A stretch of DNA of 64,000 bases from Mycobacterium kansasii ATCC 12478 (GTDB taxonomy: Bacteria > Actinomycetota > Actinomycetes > Mycobacteriales > Mycobacteriaceae), in NCBI RefSeq assembly GCF_000157895.3, contig NC_022663.1:4278001-4342000 (forward strand). The letters run 5' to 3'. A program made the translations under genes and the position numbers. Below, one piece after another: positions 36,177 to 45,527 of the stretch. The notes under the pieces were generated by a model. That model made no database searches. It saw only the letters and a program-made list of their open reading frames with translations, and had not been told where the DNA came from. How positions within the stretch are numbered: the first letter of the stretch is position 1; each line of letters opens with the position of its first letter.

Positions 36177-37079
36177 ATGACCCATCAGGCGCCGCCGCCG
36201 GCGGCTCCAGCCGCGGGCAAGTCGCGCGGCACGCGCCTCGCGATCGGCTTGGCCGTTGTTCTCGGCATCATCGTCGTTTACGCCTTGTCGCTATTCGGTG
36301 TGCATTTGCTGGCCACGTCGGCGCCCCCGCTGCCGGAACCGGATCTGGGCACCACCGAAGACACCGTCGTACAGGTCCGGCTCGAGAAGCTGGAGACGGT
36401 GGCCAACCGTCTCACGGTGAATGTGCTTGTCATTCCGGAAGATTCGAAGTTCGACAAACACCTCGACGTGTTGACCCAAGACCTGGCCGTGCGGTTGTAT
36501 CCAGAGAACGATCTCGGCGACTTGCAGTACCCCGTGGGTAAAACACCGGCGCAGGTCAGCACCGCGATCGAGGCCGAAGGCGATCCCGCCAACTGGCCGT
36601 TCGACTCCTACACCACGGGAATCATCTCTGCCGACGTCATCGTCGGGACCGGCGAGAGCCGGGTGAAGGAACCCGCCCGGGTCGAGGTGATCGGGTCGTT
36701 GGACGGCTGGGACGTCAGCGTGCAGCGCGTCGGGGAATCCAGCCAGACCACCAGTCGCCCCGACAACGTCATCATCACCTTGCATCGGGCGAAAGGCTCG
36801 CTGATCTTCGACCTGGGCATCATTCTGGTCCTCATCAGCCTGCCGACGTTGGGACTGTGGGTGTCCATCCCGATGGCGTTGGGCCGGAAGAAGTTCTTGC
36901 CGCCCTTCGTGTCCTGGTTTGCCGCCATGCTGTTCGCCGTGGTCCCGTTGCGCAATATCCTGCCCGGCAACCCGCCGCCCGGCTCCTGGATCGATCAGGC
37001 CGTCACGCTATGGGTGCTGATCGCATTGATCGTGGCGATGAGCCTGTTCATCTTCGCCTACCGCCGGCAATCGGACTGA
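36177..37079 (+). CDS. DUF4436 membrane protein, copy 1 (Rv0713-like)
   Basis: A 300-residue membrane protein. One TM segment lies at about residues 22-42 (LAIGLAVVLGIIVVYALSLF), and about three more at the C-terminus (FDLGIILVLISLPTLGLWVS; FAAMLFAVVPLRNILPGNPP; LWVLIALIVAMSLFIFAYRR). The loop between residues 60 and 205 is an exported domain with QVRLEKLETVANRLTVNVLV. Function is unknown. A close paralogue follows 96 bp downstream. Confidence 0.8.
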   Translation: MTHQAPPPAAPAAGKSRGTRLAIGLAVVLGIIVVYALSLFGVHLLATSAPPLPEPDLGTTEDTVVQVRLEKLETVANRLTVNVLVIPEDSKFDKHLDVLTQDLAVRLYPENDLGDLQYPVGKTPAQVSTAIEAEGDPANWPFDSYTTGIISADVIVGTGESRVKEPARVEVIGSLDGWDVSVQRVGESSQTTSRPDNVIITLHRAKGSLIFDLGIILVLISLPTLGLWVSIPMALGRKKFLPPFVSWFAAMLFAVVPLRNILPGNPPPGSWIDQAVTLWVLIALIVAMSLFIFAYRRQSD

Positions 37080-37175
37080 TCTAGAAACGTCACCGGCGGG
37101 AACGCCGGTTGCTACCATCTGACTCCGTGTTCGGGGGCAGGTATGTGTCGGCGGTCTCTCCGGTGGTGACCGCAG

Positions 37176-38141
37176 ATGACCGATAACCACGCGCCGGCGG
37201 TTCCGGAGCCGGGTGCACCGGCCGGTACAACGGCGTCTCCGCCGGGCGGATCAGCGGCGTCTCCGTCGGCCCGCCCGCACATGTCGCGGCGGAAACATCT
37301 GGTGCTCGACGTGTCGATCATCGTCGGTGTCGCTGTTGTCTACGTCCTATCGCTAGTCGGCTATCACTGGCTGGCCAGCACGCCGGGGCCATTGCCCAAG
37401 CCGGATGTGGGCACCACCGAGGACACGGTGGTTTTGGTGCGATTCGAGCAACTGCACACCGTGGCGAATCGCCTCGATGTGAAAGTTCTTGTGATGCCTG
37501 ACGATTCGATGATCGACAAGCGTCTCGACGTGCTGACCACCGACACTTCGGTGCGCCTTTATCCGACCAACGACCTGGGTGACCTGCAGTATCCGGTGGG
37601 GAAATCGCCGGCGCAGGTCGCCACCACCATCGAGGCGCACGGCGATCCCGGTAACTGGCCATTCGACACCTACACCACCGACACCATCCAGGCCGATGTA
37701 CTGGTCGGGGCCGGCGACACTCGCCAGTACAAGCCCGCCCGCGTCGAAGTGACCGGATCGCTGGAGGGCTGGGACATCAGCGCCCAGCGCGTCGGGGACG
37801 CGAGTCAGACCTCGGATCGGCCGGACAACGTGATCATCACGTTGAAGCGAGCCAAGGGGCCGCTGGTCTTCGACCTGGGAATCTGCCTCGTCCTCGTCAC
37901 GCTGCCGACGCTGGCCCTGTTCGTGGCCATCCAGATGGTCACCGGCCGGCGAAAATTCCTGCCACCGTTCTCCACGTGGTATGCGGCGATGCTGTTCGCC
38001 GTGGTGCCGCTGCGCAATATCCTTCCCGGCTCGCCGCCGGCGGGGTCGTGGATCGACCAAGCCGTGGTGATCTGGGTGCTGATAGCGCTCGCCACGGCCA
38101 TGGTGGTGTACGTCATCGCGTGGTATCGGGAATCGGACTAG
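37176..38141 (+). CDS. DUF4436 membrane protein, copy 2
   Basis: A 321-residue paralogue of the preceding gene, with a longer Pro/Ala/Ser-rich cytoplasmic N-terminus. The same features recur: DVGTTEDTVVLVRFEQLHTV, then GDLQYPVGKSPAQVATTIEA, GDPGNWPFDTYTT and the C-terminal FAVVPLRNILPGSPPAGSWI. M. tuberculosis has only one gene here (Rv0713), so this is a local duplication or the other species lost a copy. The two products could form a complex. Function unknown. Confidence 0.8.
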   Translation: MTDNHAPAVPEPGAPAGTTASPPGGSAASPSARPHMSRRKHLVLDVSIIVGVAVVYVLSLVGYHWLASTPGPLPKPDVGTTEDTVVLVRFEQLHTVANRLDVKVLVMPDDSMIDKRLDVLTTDTSVRLYPTNDLGDLQYPVGKSPAQVATTIEAHGDPGNWPFDTYTTDTIQADVLVGAGDTRQYKPARVEVTGSLEGWDISAQRVGDASQTSDRPDNVIITLKRAKGPLVFDLGICLVLVTLPTLALFVAIQMVTGRRKFLPPFSTWYAAMLFAVVPLRNILPGSPPAGSWIDQAVVIWVLIALATAMVVYVIAWYRESD

Positions 38142-38361
38142 CGCGCGTCGGGTTCCGGCCCGTCTCGACCGCCGTGGAAACGGCCGCGGCCGGGGCGCGA
38201 CCGTCCTGTTTCACCGGTTCAACAGGATGATCCGGGGATGGGCAGAGTGGAGAGCCGGATGCGGACAACCCATGTCGCCACCCCCGGCAGCGCCCTGCTG
38301 TTTCCCAGCCTGAGCGCACCCGGCGCCGAGCTGCCCCCACCCGTCTGGGTGGCCCTCGAAT

Positions 38362-38390
38362 TTGGCTCTGAGCTGGCCGTCCCCTAGACT
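38362..38390 (+). promoter_or_regulatory. Probable promoter of the spc (rplN) operon
   Basis: TTGGCT (38362-38367), a 17-bp spacer and TAGACT (38385-38390) make a good promoter about 138 bp before rplN. The -10 lies in a palindrome CCCCTAG-act-CTAGGGG (38381-38397). The other parts of the 38142-38528 gap show no supported gene. Confidence 0.6.
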
Positions 38391-38528
38391 CTAGGGGTTG
38401 CCTTGGGCAGACCTCGGCTGGTGCGTGTAAGCGTTATCGGCCCCGCGTGCCCGTGGGCAGCAAAGACCGCGCACGTCTGGTGTTTGGTGAACCCTGCCGT
38501 GCACACGTCAACCAGGTCAGGAGATCTA

Positions 38529-38897
38529 GTGATTCAGCAGGAATCGCGGCTCAAGGTCGCCGACAACACCGGCGCCAAGGAGATCTTGTGCATCCGCGTG
38601 CTCGGCGGATCGTCGCGACGCTATGCCGGCATCGGTGACGTCATCGTCGCCACGGTCAAGGACGCGATTCCCGGCGGCAACGTCAAGCGCGGAGACGTCG
38701 TCAAGGCCGTCGTGGTGCGCACCGCCAAGGAACGCCGGCGTCCCGACGGCAGCTACATCAAGTTCGACGAGAACGCCGCAGTGATCATCAAGCCCGACAA
38801 CGACCCGCGCGGAACCCGCATCTTCGGGCCGGTCGGGCGCGAACTGCGGGAGAAGCGATTCATGAAGATCATCTCGCTGGCCCCGGAGGTGTTGTAG
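38529..38897 (+). CDS. rplN: 50S ribosomal protein L14
   Basis: A 122-residue L14 from GTG 38529 (VIQQESRLKVADNTGAKEIL); the in-frame extension upstream has no family support. CAGGAG stands about 10 bases before the start. L14 forms an inter-subunit bridge with h14 of 16S RNA. First gene of the spc operon; the stop is immediately followed by the rplX ATG. Confidence 0.98.
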   Translation: MIQQESRLKVADNTGAKEILCIRVLGGSSRRYAGIGDVIVATVKDAIPGGNVKRGDVVKAVVVRTAKERRRPDGSYIKFDENAAVIIKPDNDPRGTRIFGPVGRELREKRFMKIISLAPEVL

Positions 38898-39215
38898 ATG
38901 AAGGTCCATAAGGGCGACACCGTGCTGGTGATTGCCGGTAAAGACAAAGGGGCCAAGGGCAAGGTCTTGCAGGCTTACCCGGACCGTAACCGGATCCTGG
39001 TCGAGGGCGTCAACCGGATCAAGAAGCACACCGCGGTTTCCACCAACCAACGTGGTGCCAGGTCGGGCGGTATCGTCACCCAGGAGGCCCCGATCCACGT
39101 CTCCAACGTGATGGTCGTCGACTCCGACGGCAATCCCACCCGAATCGGCTACCGGGTCGACGAGGAAACCGGCAAACGGGTCCGTATCTCGAAGCGCAAC
39201 GGCAAGGACATCTGA
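38898..39215 (+). CDS. rplX: 50S ribosomal protein L24
   Basis: A 105-residue L24 with the KOW motif KGDTVLVIAGKDKGAKGKVL at residues 4-23. It is an early assembly factor of the 50S subunit near the exit tunnel. It abuts rplN and overlaps rplE by one base. Confidence 0.98.
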   Translation: MKVHKGDTVLVIAGKDKGAKGKVLQAYPDRNRILVEGVNRIKKHTAVSTNQRGARSGGIVTQEAPIHVSNVMVVDSDGNPTRIGYRVDEETGKRVRISKRNGKDI

Positions 39216-39778
39216 TGACCACTGCGGAGAAGACCTTGCCGCGCCTAAAAGAGCGCTACCGCAACGAGATCCGCGGCACGCTGCAAAAGGAGTTCGGCTA
39301 CCGCAACGTCATGCAGATCCCGACCGTGACCAAGGTCGTGGTCAACATGGGGGTCGGTGAGGCCGCTCGGGACGCCAAGCTGATCAACGGCGCGGTCAAC
39401 GACCTGGCACTGATCACGGGGCAGCGGCCGGAAATTCGCCGGGCACGTAAGTCCATCGCGCAGTTCAAATTGCGTGAGGGCATGCCGGTCGGCGTGCGCG
39501 TCACGCTGCGCGGCGACCGGATGTGGGAGTTCCTCGACCGGCTCACCTCGATCGCATTGCCGCGTATCCGCGACTTCCGCGGGTTGTCGCCCAAACAATT
39601 CGACGGAGTGGGCAACTACACCTTCGGACTGGCCGAGCAGTCGGTGTTCCACGAGATCGACGTGGACAAGATCGACCGGGTCCGCGGCATGGACATCAAC
39701 GTCGTCACCTCGGCGACAACCGACGAGGAAGGACGAGTGCTGTTGCGGGCCCTCGGCTTCCCCTTCAAGGAGAACTGA
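39215..39778 (+). CDS. rplE: 50S ribosomal protein L5
   Basis: A 187-residue L5 with [20 protein letters not shown] near residue 45 and the P-site tRNA contact loop before [20 protein letters not shown]. It binds 5S rRNA in the central protuberance. It lies 4 bp before the S14 gene. Confidence 0.98.
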
Positions 39779-39782
39779 GCAG

Positions 39783-39968
39783 ATGGCGAAGAAGGCACTG
39801 GTCAACAAGGCCGCGCGCAAGCCCAAGTTCGCGGTGCGCGGCTACACCCGATGCAGCAAGTGTGGCCGCCCGCGCGCGGTGTTCCGCAAGTTCGGGTTAT
39901 GCAGGATTTGCCTGCGCGAGATGGCGCATGCGGGTGAGTTACCCGGTGTGCAAAAGAGCAGCTGGTAA
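39783..39968 (+). CDS. rpsZ: 30S ribosomal protein S14 type Z (zinc-binding)
   Basis: A 61-residue S14 from ATG 39783. It has the zinc ribbon [12 protein letters not shown]...LCRICLRE (two CxxC pairs) and ends GVQKSSW. This is the zinc-dependent C+ form. Mycobacteria usually carry a zinc-free S14 paralogue elsewhere for zinc starvation. Short overlapping frames in this region are not genes. Confidence 0.97.
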
Positions 39969-39994
39969 CCGCGAGGAAGGGTACAGACGCTGTC

Positions 39995-40393
39995 ATGACC
40001 ATGACTGACCCGATCGCAGACTTCTTGACCCGTCTGCGCAATGCCAATTCGGCGTACCACGACGAGGTGCGGTTGCCGCATTCCAAGATCAAGGCCAACA
40101 TCGCCCAAATCCTCAAGAACGAGGGCTACATCAGCGACTTCCGCACCGAGGATGCTCGGGTCGGCAAATCGCTGATCGTGCAGCTCAAGTACGGGCCCAG
40201 CCGGGAGCGCAGCATCGCCGGTTTGCGCCGGGTGTCCAAGCCGGGGTTACGGGTATACGCGAAATCCACCAATCTGCCGCGGGTACTCGGCGGCCTGGGT
40301 GTGGCGATCATTTCGACATCCTCGGGCCTGCTCACCGACCGTCAGGCAGCCAGACAGGGCGTGGGCGGCGAAGTCCTCGCATATGTCTGGTGA
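39995..40393 (+). CDS. rpsH: 30S ribosomal protein S8
   Basis: A 132-residue S8, starting MTMTDPIADFLTRLRNANSA and ending RQGVGGEVLAYVW. In E. coli, S8 is both a central 16S assembly protein and the translational repressor of the spc operon; here the repressor role is only possible by analogy. GAGGAAGG is its ribosome site. Confidence 0.98.
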   Translation: MTMTDPIADFLTRLRNANSAYHDEVRLPHSKIKANIAQILKNEGYISDFRTEDARVGKSLIVQLKYGPSRERSIAGLRRVSKPGLRVYAKSTNLPRVLGGLGVAIISTSSGLLTDRQAARQGVGGEVLAYVW

Positions 40394-40416
40394 GAGTGTG
40401 GTGAGAGGAAGCAACC

Positions 40417-40956
40417 ATGTCGCGCATTGGTAAGCAACCCATTCCGGTACCCCCCGGAGTCGACGTCACGATCGACGGCCAGAACATCTCCGTCAAGGGG
40501 CCGAAGGGTGCCCTGGACATGACGGTCGCCGAGCCAATCACGGTGTCCCGCAACGATGATGGCGCCATCGTCGTCACGCGGCCCAACGATGAGCGGCGCA
40601 ACCGCTCCCTGCACGGGCTGTCGCGCACTCTGGTGTCCAACCTGGTCACCGGCGTGACTCAGGGATACACCACCAAAATGGAGATCTACGGTGTCGGTTA
40701 CCGCGTCCAGCTGAAGGGCGCCAATCTCGAGTTCGCGCTCGGATACAGCCACCCGGTGGTGATCGAAGCGCCCGAAGGCATCACGTTCGCGGTCCAGGCG
40801 CCGACGAAGTTCACGGTGTCCGGGATCGACAAGCAGAAGGTCGGCCAGATTTCGGCGAATATCCGCCGGCTGCGTCGTCCCGACCCGTACAAGGGCAAGG
40901 GCGTGCGGTACGAAGGCGAGCAGATCCGCCGCAAGGTCGGGAAGACAGGTAAGTAG
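40417..40956 (+). CDS. rplF: 50S ribosomal protein L6
   Basis: A 179-residue L6, starting MSRIGKQPIPVPPGVDVTID, with the C-terminal PDPYKGKGVRYEGEQIRRKV. It lies near the sarcin-ricin loop and factor-binding site. GAGAGGAAG precedes the ATG. Two bases separate it from rplR. Confidence 0.98.
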   Translation: MSRIGKQPIPVPPGVDVTIDGQNISVKGPKGALDMTVAEPITVSRNDDGAIVVTRPNDERRNRSLHGLSRTLVSNLVTGVTQGYTTKMEIYGVGYRVQLKGANLEFALGYSHPVVIEAPEGITFAVQAPTKFTVSGIDKQKVGQISANIRRLRRPDPYKGKGVRYEGEQIRRKVGKTGK

Positions 40957-40958
40957 TC

Positions 40959-41366
40959 ATGGCGCAATCACAAGCTGAAACCGCTGCGCGAAAGCCGGTG
41001 GGGCAGAGCGTATCCGCAACCCGGCGCGTCTCCCGGCTGCGCAGGCACGCACGGCTGCGCAAGAAGATCGCCGGCACCCCGCAGCGTCCCCGGCTGGTGG
41101 TACACCGGTCCGCGCGGCACATTCATGTACAACTGGTGAACGATCTCAACGGCACCACCCTGGCCGCCGCGTCCTCGATCGAAGCCGATGTGCGTGGTCT
41201 GGACGGGGACAAGAAAGCCCGTAGCGTGCGGGTCGGCCAGTTGATCGCCGAACGTGCCAAGGCGGCCGGCATTGACACCGTGGTATTCGACCGCGGCGGC
41301 TACAGCTACGGCGGGCGGATCGCGGCGCTGGCCGATGCCGCACGCGAGAACGGATTGAACTTCTGA
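40959..41366 (+). CDS. rplR: 50S ribosomal protein L18
   Basis: A 135-residue L18. After a basic N-terminus the core has RPRLVVHRSARHIHVQLVND and ends FDRGGYSYGGRIAALADAAR. With L5 it binds 5S rRNA. It is 19 bp before rpsE. Confidence 0.98.
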   Translation: MAQSQAETAARKPVGQSVSATRRVSRLRRHARLRKKIAGTPQRPRLVVHRSARHIHVQLVNDLNGTTLAAASSIEADVRGLDGDKKARSVRVGQLIAERAKAAGIDTVVFDRGGYSYGGRIAALADAARENGLNF

Positions 41367-41385
41367 TGAACGGGAGGACCGCATA

Positions 41386-42042
41386 ATGGCGGAACAGTCG
41401 GCTGGTGGGCAAGGCGCCCCAGACAGCCGCGACTCGCGTGACGGCCGGGGCCGTCGCGACAGCGGCCGCGGCGGCGGCCGCGACGGCGACAAGAGCAACT
41501 ACTTGGAGCGCGTCGTGGCCATCAACCGGGTTTCCAAAGTGGTCAAGGGTGGTCGGCGATTCAGCTTCACCGCGCTGGTCATCGTGGGCGACGGCAACGG
41601 GATGGTCGGTGTCGGCTACGGCAAGGCCAAGGAGGTTCCGGCCGCGATCGCCAAGGGTGTCGAGGAGGCTCGCAAAGGCTTTTTCCGGGTCCCGTTGATC
41701 CGCGGCACCATCACGCACCCGGTGCAGGGTGAGGCGGCCGCCGGCGTGGTGCTGTTGCGCCCGGCCAGCCCCGGTACCGGCGTGATCGCCGGTGGTGCGG
41801 CGCGCGCGGTGCTGGAATGCGCTGGCGTGCACGACATTCTGGCCAAATCGCTGGGCAGCGACAACGCGATCAACGTGGTGCACGCCACCGTGGCTGCGCT
41901 GAAGATGCTGCAGCGTCCCGAGGAAGTGGCCGCCCGGCGCGGTCTGCCGATCGAGGACGTCGCCCCGGCCGGCATGCTGAAGGCGCGGCGGGAAAGTGAC
42001 GCGCTGGCCGCCGCCGCGGTGCGGGAGGCGGCACAGCCATGA
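41386..42042 (+). CDS. rpsE: 30S ribosomal protein S5
   Basis: A 218-residue S5. The first 35 residues are a Gly/Arg/Asp-rich actinobacterial extension (DGRGRRDSGRGGGRDGDKSN). The core has the loop RVSKVVKGGRRFSFTALVIV, the site of spectinomycin-resistance changes, with no deletion apparent. S5 acts in decoding fidelity and mRNA unwinding. It overlaps rpmD by 4 bp. Confidence 0.97.
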   Translation: MAEQSAGGQGAPDSRDSRDGRGRRDSGRGGGRDGDKSNYLERVVAINRVSKVVKGGRRFSFTALVIVGDGNGMVGVGYGKAKEVPAAIAKGVEEARKGFFRVPLIRGTITHPVQGEAAAGVVLLRPASPGTGVIAGGAARAVLECAGVHDILAKSLGSDNAINVVHATVAALKMLQRPEEVAARRGLPIEDVAPAGMLKARRESDALAAAAVREAAQP

Positions 42043-42248
42043 GCCAACTTAGGATCACCCAGGTGCGTAGCACCATCGGGGCCCGCTGGAAGCAGCGCGA
42101 GAGCCTGCGCACTCTGGGCTTGCGGCGGATTCGCCACTCGGTGGTTCGTGAGGACAACCCCCAGACCCGCGGGCTGATCGCGGTGGTGCGGCACCTCGTC
42201 GAGGTGGAGTCCACAAGCGTAGCGGCGACCGGAGGTAAGACCAAGTGA
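42039..42248 (+). CDS. rpmD: 50S ribosomal protein L30
   Basis: A 69-residue L30 with LRITQVRSTIGARWKQRESL and RRIRHSVVREDNPQTRGLI. It overlaps rpsE and rplO by 4 bp each (ATGA and GTGA), so translation is coupled across all three. Confidence 0.97.
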   Translation: MSQLRITQVRSTIGARWKQRESLRTLGLRRIRHSVVREDNPQTRGLIAVVRHLVEVESTSVAATGGKTK

Positions 42249-42688
42249 CCATCAAGCTGCACGACCTGCGGCCGGCGCGCGGATCGAAGACCGCACGCAC
42301 CCGTGTCGGCCGCGGTGAGGGGTCCAAGGGCAAGTCGGCCGGCCGCGGTACCAAGGGCACCAAGGCGCGCAAGCAGGTGCCGGTGACCTTCGAGGGCGGG
42401 CAGATGCCCATCCACATGCGGTTGCCCAAGCTCAAAGGATTCCGCAACCGGTTCCGCACCGAGTACGAGATCGTCAACGTCGGCGACATCAACCGGCTGT
42501 TCCCGCAGGGCGGCACCGTCGGCGTCGAGGATCTGGTGGCCAAGGGAGCCGTTCGCAAGAACGCTCTGGTCAAGGTGCTCGGTGACGGCAAGCTGACCGT
42601 CAAGGTCGACCTCACCGCGCACAAGTTCAGCGGTAGCGCACGCGATAAGATCACCGCTGCGGGCGGCTCAGCCACCGAGCTCTCATAG
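42245..42688 (+). CDS. rplO: 50S ribosomal protein L15
   Basis: A 147-residue L15 from GTG 42245 (VTIKLHDLRPARGSKTARTR), with the Gly-rich GRGEGSKGKSAGRGTKGTKA stretch. It is a late 50S assembly protein. Last gene of this spc segment; secY, which follows it in many bacteria, is here 17 kb downstream. Confidence 0.98.
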   Translation: MTIKLHDLRPARGSKTARTRVGRGEGSKGKSAGRGTKGTKARKQVPVTFEGGQMPIHMRLPKLKGFRNRFRTEYEIVNVGDINRLFPQGGTVGVEDLVAKGAVRKNALVKVLGDGKLTVKVDLTAHKFSGSARDKITAAGGSATELS

Positions 42689-42696
42689 TCCCGCGA

Positions 42697-42748
42697 GCAG
42701 ACACACAATCGCACCGATCCGCATTCCGGAATGCGATTCTGTGTCTGC
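42697..42748. terminator. Hairpin between rplO and the convergent LLM gene
   Basis: GCAGACACACAATCGCA (42697-42713) pairs with TGCGATTCTGTGTCTGC (42732-42748), a 17-bp stem with one mismatch. It lies between two convergent genes and could serve both. There is no T-run on either side, so efficiency is uncertain. Confidence 0.65.
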
Positions 42749-42756
42749 CGGCGCGG

Positions 42757-43686
42757 CTAGTCCAGGCGCGGAACCACCTCGGCGGCAAGGCGTTCCATCT
42801 GGTCGCGGTTCTGCGCGACGTCGGTGCCCACCGGATTGAGCAGCAGCATCTCGGCTCCGGCGTCGATCACTTCGCTCAGCCCCCGGACGACGTCATCGGG
42901 CGTGCCCGCCACTGCCACCGAATCGATGCCGGACATCCCACCGCCGTAGATGGCGCGTAACCCGTCGAGCACCCCCTCGCGGGCCCGGTCGCCGTCGTCG
43001 TCCACCATCAGATAAACCCGTTTGCCGATGGTGAAGGTTGCCGGATCCTTGTGTTGTTCGGCGAGCTCACGGCGCACGACGGTGACGGCTTGGGCAAAGT
43101 CGGCCGTGGTCGACGACCCCGCCCCCAGGAACGCGTCACCGTGGCGCACCGCTCTGGCCAGCGCCGTGGGCGCACGGCCACCGAACCAGATCGGCGGGTG
43201 CGGTCGCTGCACCGGTTTGGGCGCGATGGGCAGGTCGTCGACGTCGCGGAACCGGCCGTGGAATTTCACCCGCGGCCTGTCGGACCACGCCGCTTTCATC
43301 AGGGCCAGGCCCTCGGTGAAATATCGGACATGGGTGGCCACGTCGACGCCGAAAGCCGCGAATCTGCGGGAACCGCCACCGGCCGCAATACCGAGATCGA
43401 GGCGGCCGTGGCTGAGCCGGTCGACGGCGGTCACCGCCGAGGCCAGCTGCAACGGATCATGCAGCGAGGTCACCAGAACACCGACCCCCAGCCGTAGCCG
43501 CGCGGTACAGGCAGCCGAATATGCCAGCAGCTCCAACGGCGCCAGCAGCGGTGACTCGCCGACGATCTGCTCGAGCACCCATCCGCCTTCGAACCCCAAC
43601 TCCTCGGCGCGACCCAGATACGAGCGCAGCCCCGCGGTGTCGAAGTCGTCGTAGTCCAGCTGGGGGATCGCGATGCAAAACCGCAC
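42757..43686 (-). CDS. LLM-class (luciferase-like) flavin or F420 oxidoreductase
   Basis: A 309-residue TIM-barrel protein. It starts MRFCIAIPQLDYDDFDTAGL and contains LRLGVGVLVTSLHDPLQLAS, VDRLSHGRLDLGIAAGGGSR and PPIWFGGRAPTALARAVRHG, the hallmark segments of the bacterial luciferase/F420-dependent family. Mycobacterial members are mostly F420-dependent, but FMN use cannot be excluded. The substrate is unknown. It diverges from sppA with 50 bp between start codons. Confidence 0.85.
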   Translation of the reverse strand: MRFCIAIPQLDYDDFDTAGLRSYLGRAEELGFEGGWVLEQIVGESPLLAPLELLAYSAACTARLRLGVGVLVTSLHDPLQLASAVTAVDRLSHGRLDLGIAAGGGSRRFAAFGVDVATHVRYFTEGLALMKAAWSDRPRVKFHGRFRDVDDLPIAPKPVQRPHPPIWFGGRAPTALARAVRHGDAFLGAGSSTTADFAQAVTVVRRELAEQHKDPATFTIGKRVYLMVDDDGDRAREGVLDGLRAIYGGGMSGIDSVAVAGTPDDVVRGLSEVIDAGAEMLLLNPVGTDVAQNRDQMERLAAEVVPRLD

Positions 43687-43736
43687 ACGTTCACCGTACG
43701 GTCGCTGCCCGCCGGCTATCGGTAGGCTGGATAAAC

Positions 43737-45527
43737 ATGTTCGCCTTACTGTCTTTTCTGCCTGGCGTCGACGACGTGCGCGCCCTGGCTGACCGGGTCG
43801 ACACCGCGCGCCACCACGGCGTGCCCAACGGCTGCGTGCTCGAATTCAATCTGCGCAACATGCCGGTGGAGACGACAGGTTTCGACCCGCTGACAATCCT
43901 GTCCGGAGGCGGCCGGCCGATGGCTCTGCGCGACGCCGTCGCCGCGATCCATCGGGCCGCCGAGGATCCACGGGTCGCCGGAATGATTGCGCGTGTCCAG
44001 CTTCCGCCGTCGCCCGCCGGCGCTGTTCAGGAACTTCGGGAGGCCATCGCGGCCTTCAGTGCCGTCAAGCCGTCGGTGGCCTGGGCGGAAACCTATCCGG
44101 GCACGCTGTCCTACTACCTGGCTTCGGCATTCCGCGAGATCTGGCTGCAGCCCTCGGGAAGTGTCGGGCTGATCGGCTTTGCTAGCAACGCGATGTTCTT
44201 GCGCGACGCGCTGGACAAGGCCGGCATCGAAGCCGAGGTCGTCACGCGAGGCGAATATAAGTCGGCGGCAAACCTTTTCACCGAAGACGGTTACACCGAC
44301 GCCCATCGCGAGGCTGTCACCCGGATGTTGGAAAGCCTGCAGAGCCAGGTGTGGCACGCGGTCGCCGAATCTCGGCGCATCGACGTCGACGTGCTCAACG
44401 AGCTGGCCGACCGGGCTCCGCTGCTGCGCGACGAGGCGGTGGCCTCCGGTCTGATCGACCGGATCGGATTCCGCGACGAGGTCTACGCTCGAATAGCGGA
44501 ACTGGTTGGTATAGAAGGTGTTTCGCTGGAATCTGTCGACACCGATGAGAAGCCGCCGCGAATGTACCTGGCGCGCTACGCGGGCACCGCGCGGTCGCGA
44601 CTGGCGCCACCGGTACCGTCGATACCCGGCCGCCGGTCCAAGCCGACGATAGCGGTGGTCACCGTGGAAGGACCGATCGTCAACGGCCGCGGTGGGCCGC
44701 AGGGTCTTCCGTTCGGCCCGTCCAGCGCCGGTGGTGACACCATCGCCGCGGCACTACGGGAGGTGGCCGCCGACGACTCGATTTCGGCGATCGTGCTGCG
44801 GGTGGACAGCCCCGGGGGATCGGTCACCGCGTCGGAGACCATCTGGCGTGAGGTGAAGCGGGCCCGTCGCCGCGGCAAGCACGTCGTCGCATCGATGGGT
44901 GCGGTCGCCGCCTCCGGCGGCTACTACGTTTCGATGGCGGCCGATGCGATCGTCGCCAATCCCGGCACCATCACCGGTTCCATCGGGGTGATCACCGGTA
45001 AGCTGGTGGTTCGCGATCTGAAGGAGCGGCTGGGAGTCGGGTCGGAAACGTTGCGCACCAACGCCAACGCCGATGCCTGGTCGATAGACGAGCCGTTCAC
45101 CCCGGAACAGCGGGCCCGCCGGGAGGCGGAGGCCGATCTGTTCTACGGCGACTTCGTGGCGCGCGTCGCCGAAGGCCGCAACCTCAGCACCGAAGCCGTC
45201 GATGTGGTGGCCCGGGGCCGGGTCTGGACCGGTGCCGACGCCCTCGAGCGCGGCCTTGTCGACGAACTCGGCGGCTTCCGCACGGCGGTGCGCCGCGCGA
45301 AAATCCTGGCCGGCCTGGACGAAGACACCGACGTTCGCCTGGTCAGCTACCCCGGCTCGTCGCTGTTGGACCTGCTACTGCCGCGCATGTCGTCGCGACC
45401 GGCGGCGGCCTCGGTACCCGATGCCGTCGGGACGCTGCTGATTCGCTCGATCGCCGGTGTCGTCGAGGGTATCGAACAGACACTCAGCGGTGCCAGCGCG
45501 TTATGGCTGGGGCAGTCGCGCCTCTAG
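43737..45527 (+). CDS. sppA: Signal peptide peptidase SppA (protease IV)
   Basis: A 596-residue S49 family peptidase from ATG 43737; an in-frame extension upstream would overlap the divergent gene and is rejected. It has tandem S49 domains. The N-terminal half carries the general-base lysine in VVTRGEYKSAANLFTEDGYT (near residue 170). The C-terminal half has VDSPGGSVTASETIWREV and the nucleophilic serine in GAVAASGGYYVSMAADAIVA (near 395). It digests signal peptides left in the membrane. It lacks an obvious N-terminal TM helix. Confidence 0.93.
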   Translation: MFALLSFLPGVDDVRALADRVDTARHHGVPNGCVLEFNLRNMPVETTGFDPLTILSGGGRPMALRDAVAAIHRAAEDPRVAGMIARVQLPPSPAGAVQELREAIAAFSAVKPSVAWAETYPGTLSYYLASAFREIWLQPSGSVGLIGFASNAMFLRDALDKAGIEAEVVTRGEYKSAANLFTEDGYTDAHREAVTRMLESLQSQVWHAVAESRRIDVDVLNELADRAPLLRDEAVASGLIDRIGFRDEVYARIAELVGIEGVSLESVDTDEKPPRMYLARYAGTARSRLAPPVPSIPGRRSKPTIAVVTVEGPIVNGRGGPQGLPFGPSSAGGDTIAAALREVAADDSISAIVLRVDSPGGSVTASETIWREVKRARRRGKHVVASMGAVAASGGYYVSMAADAIVANPGTITGSIGVITGKLVVRDLKERLGVGSETLRTNANADAWSIDEPFTPEQRARREAEADLFYGDFVARVAEGRNLSTEAVDVVARGRVWTGADALERGLVDELGGFRTAVRRAKILAGLDEDTDVRLVSYPGSSLLDLLLPRMSSRPAAASVPDAVGTLLIRSIAGVVEGIEQTLSGASALWLGQSRL

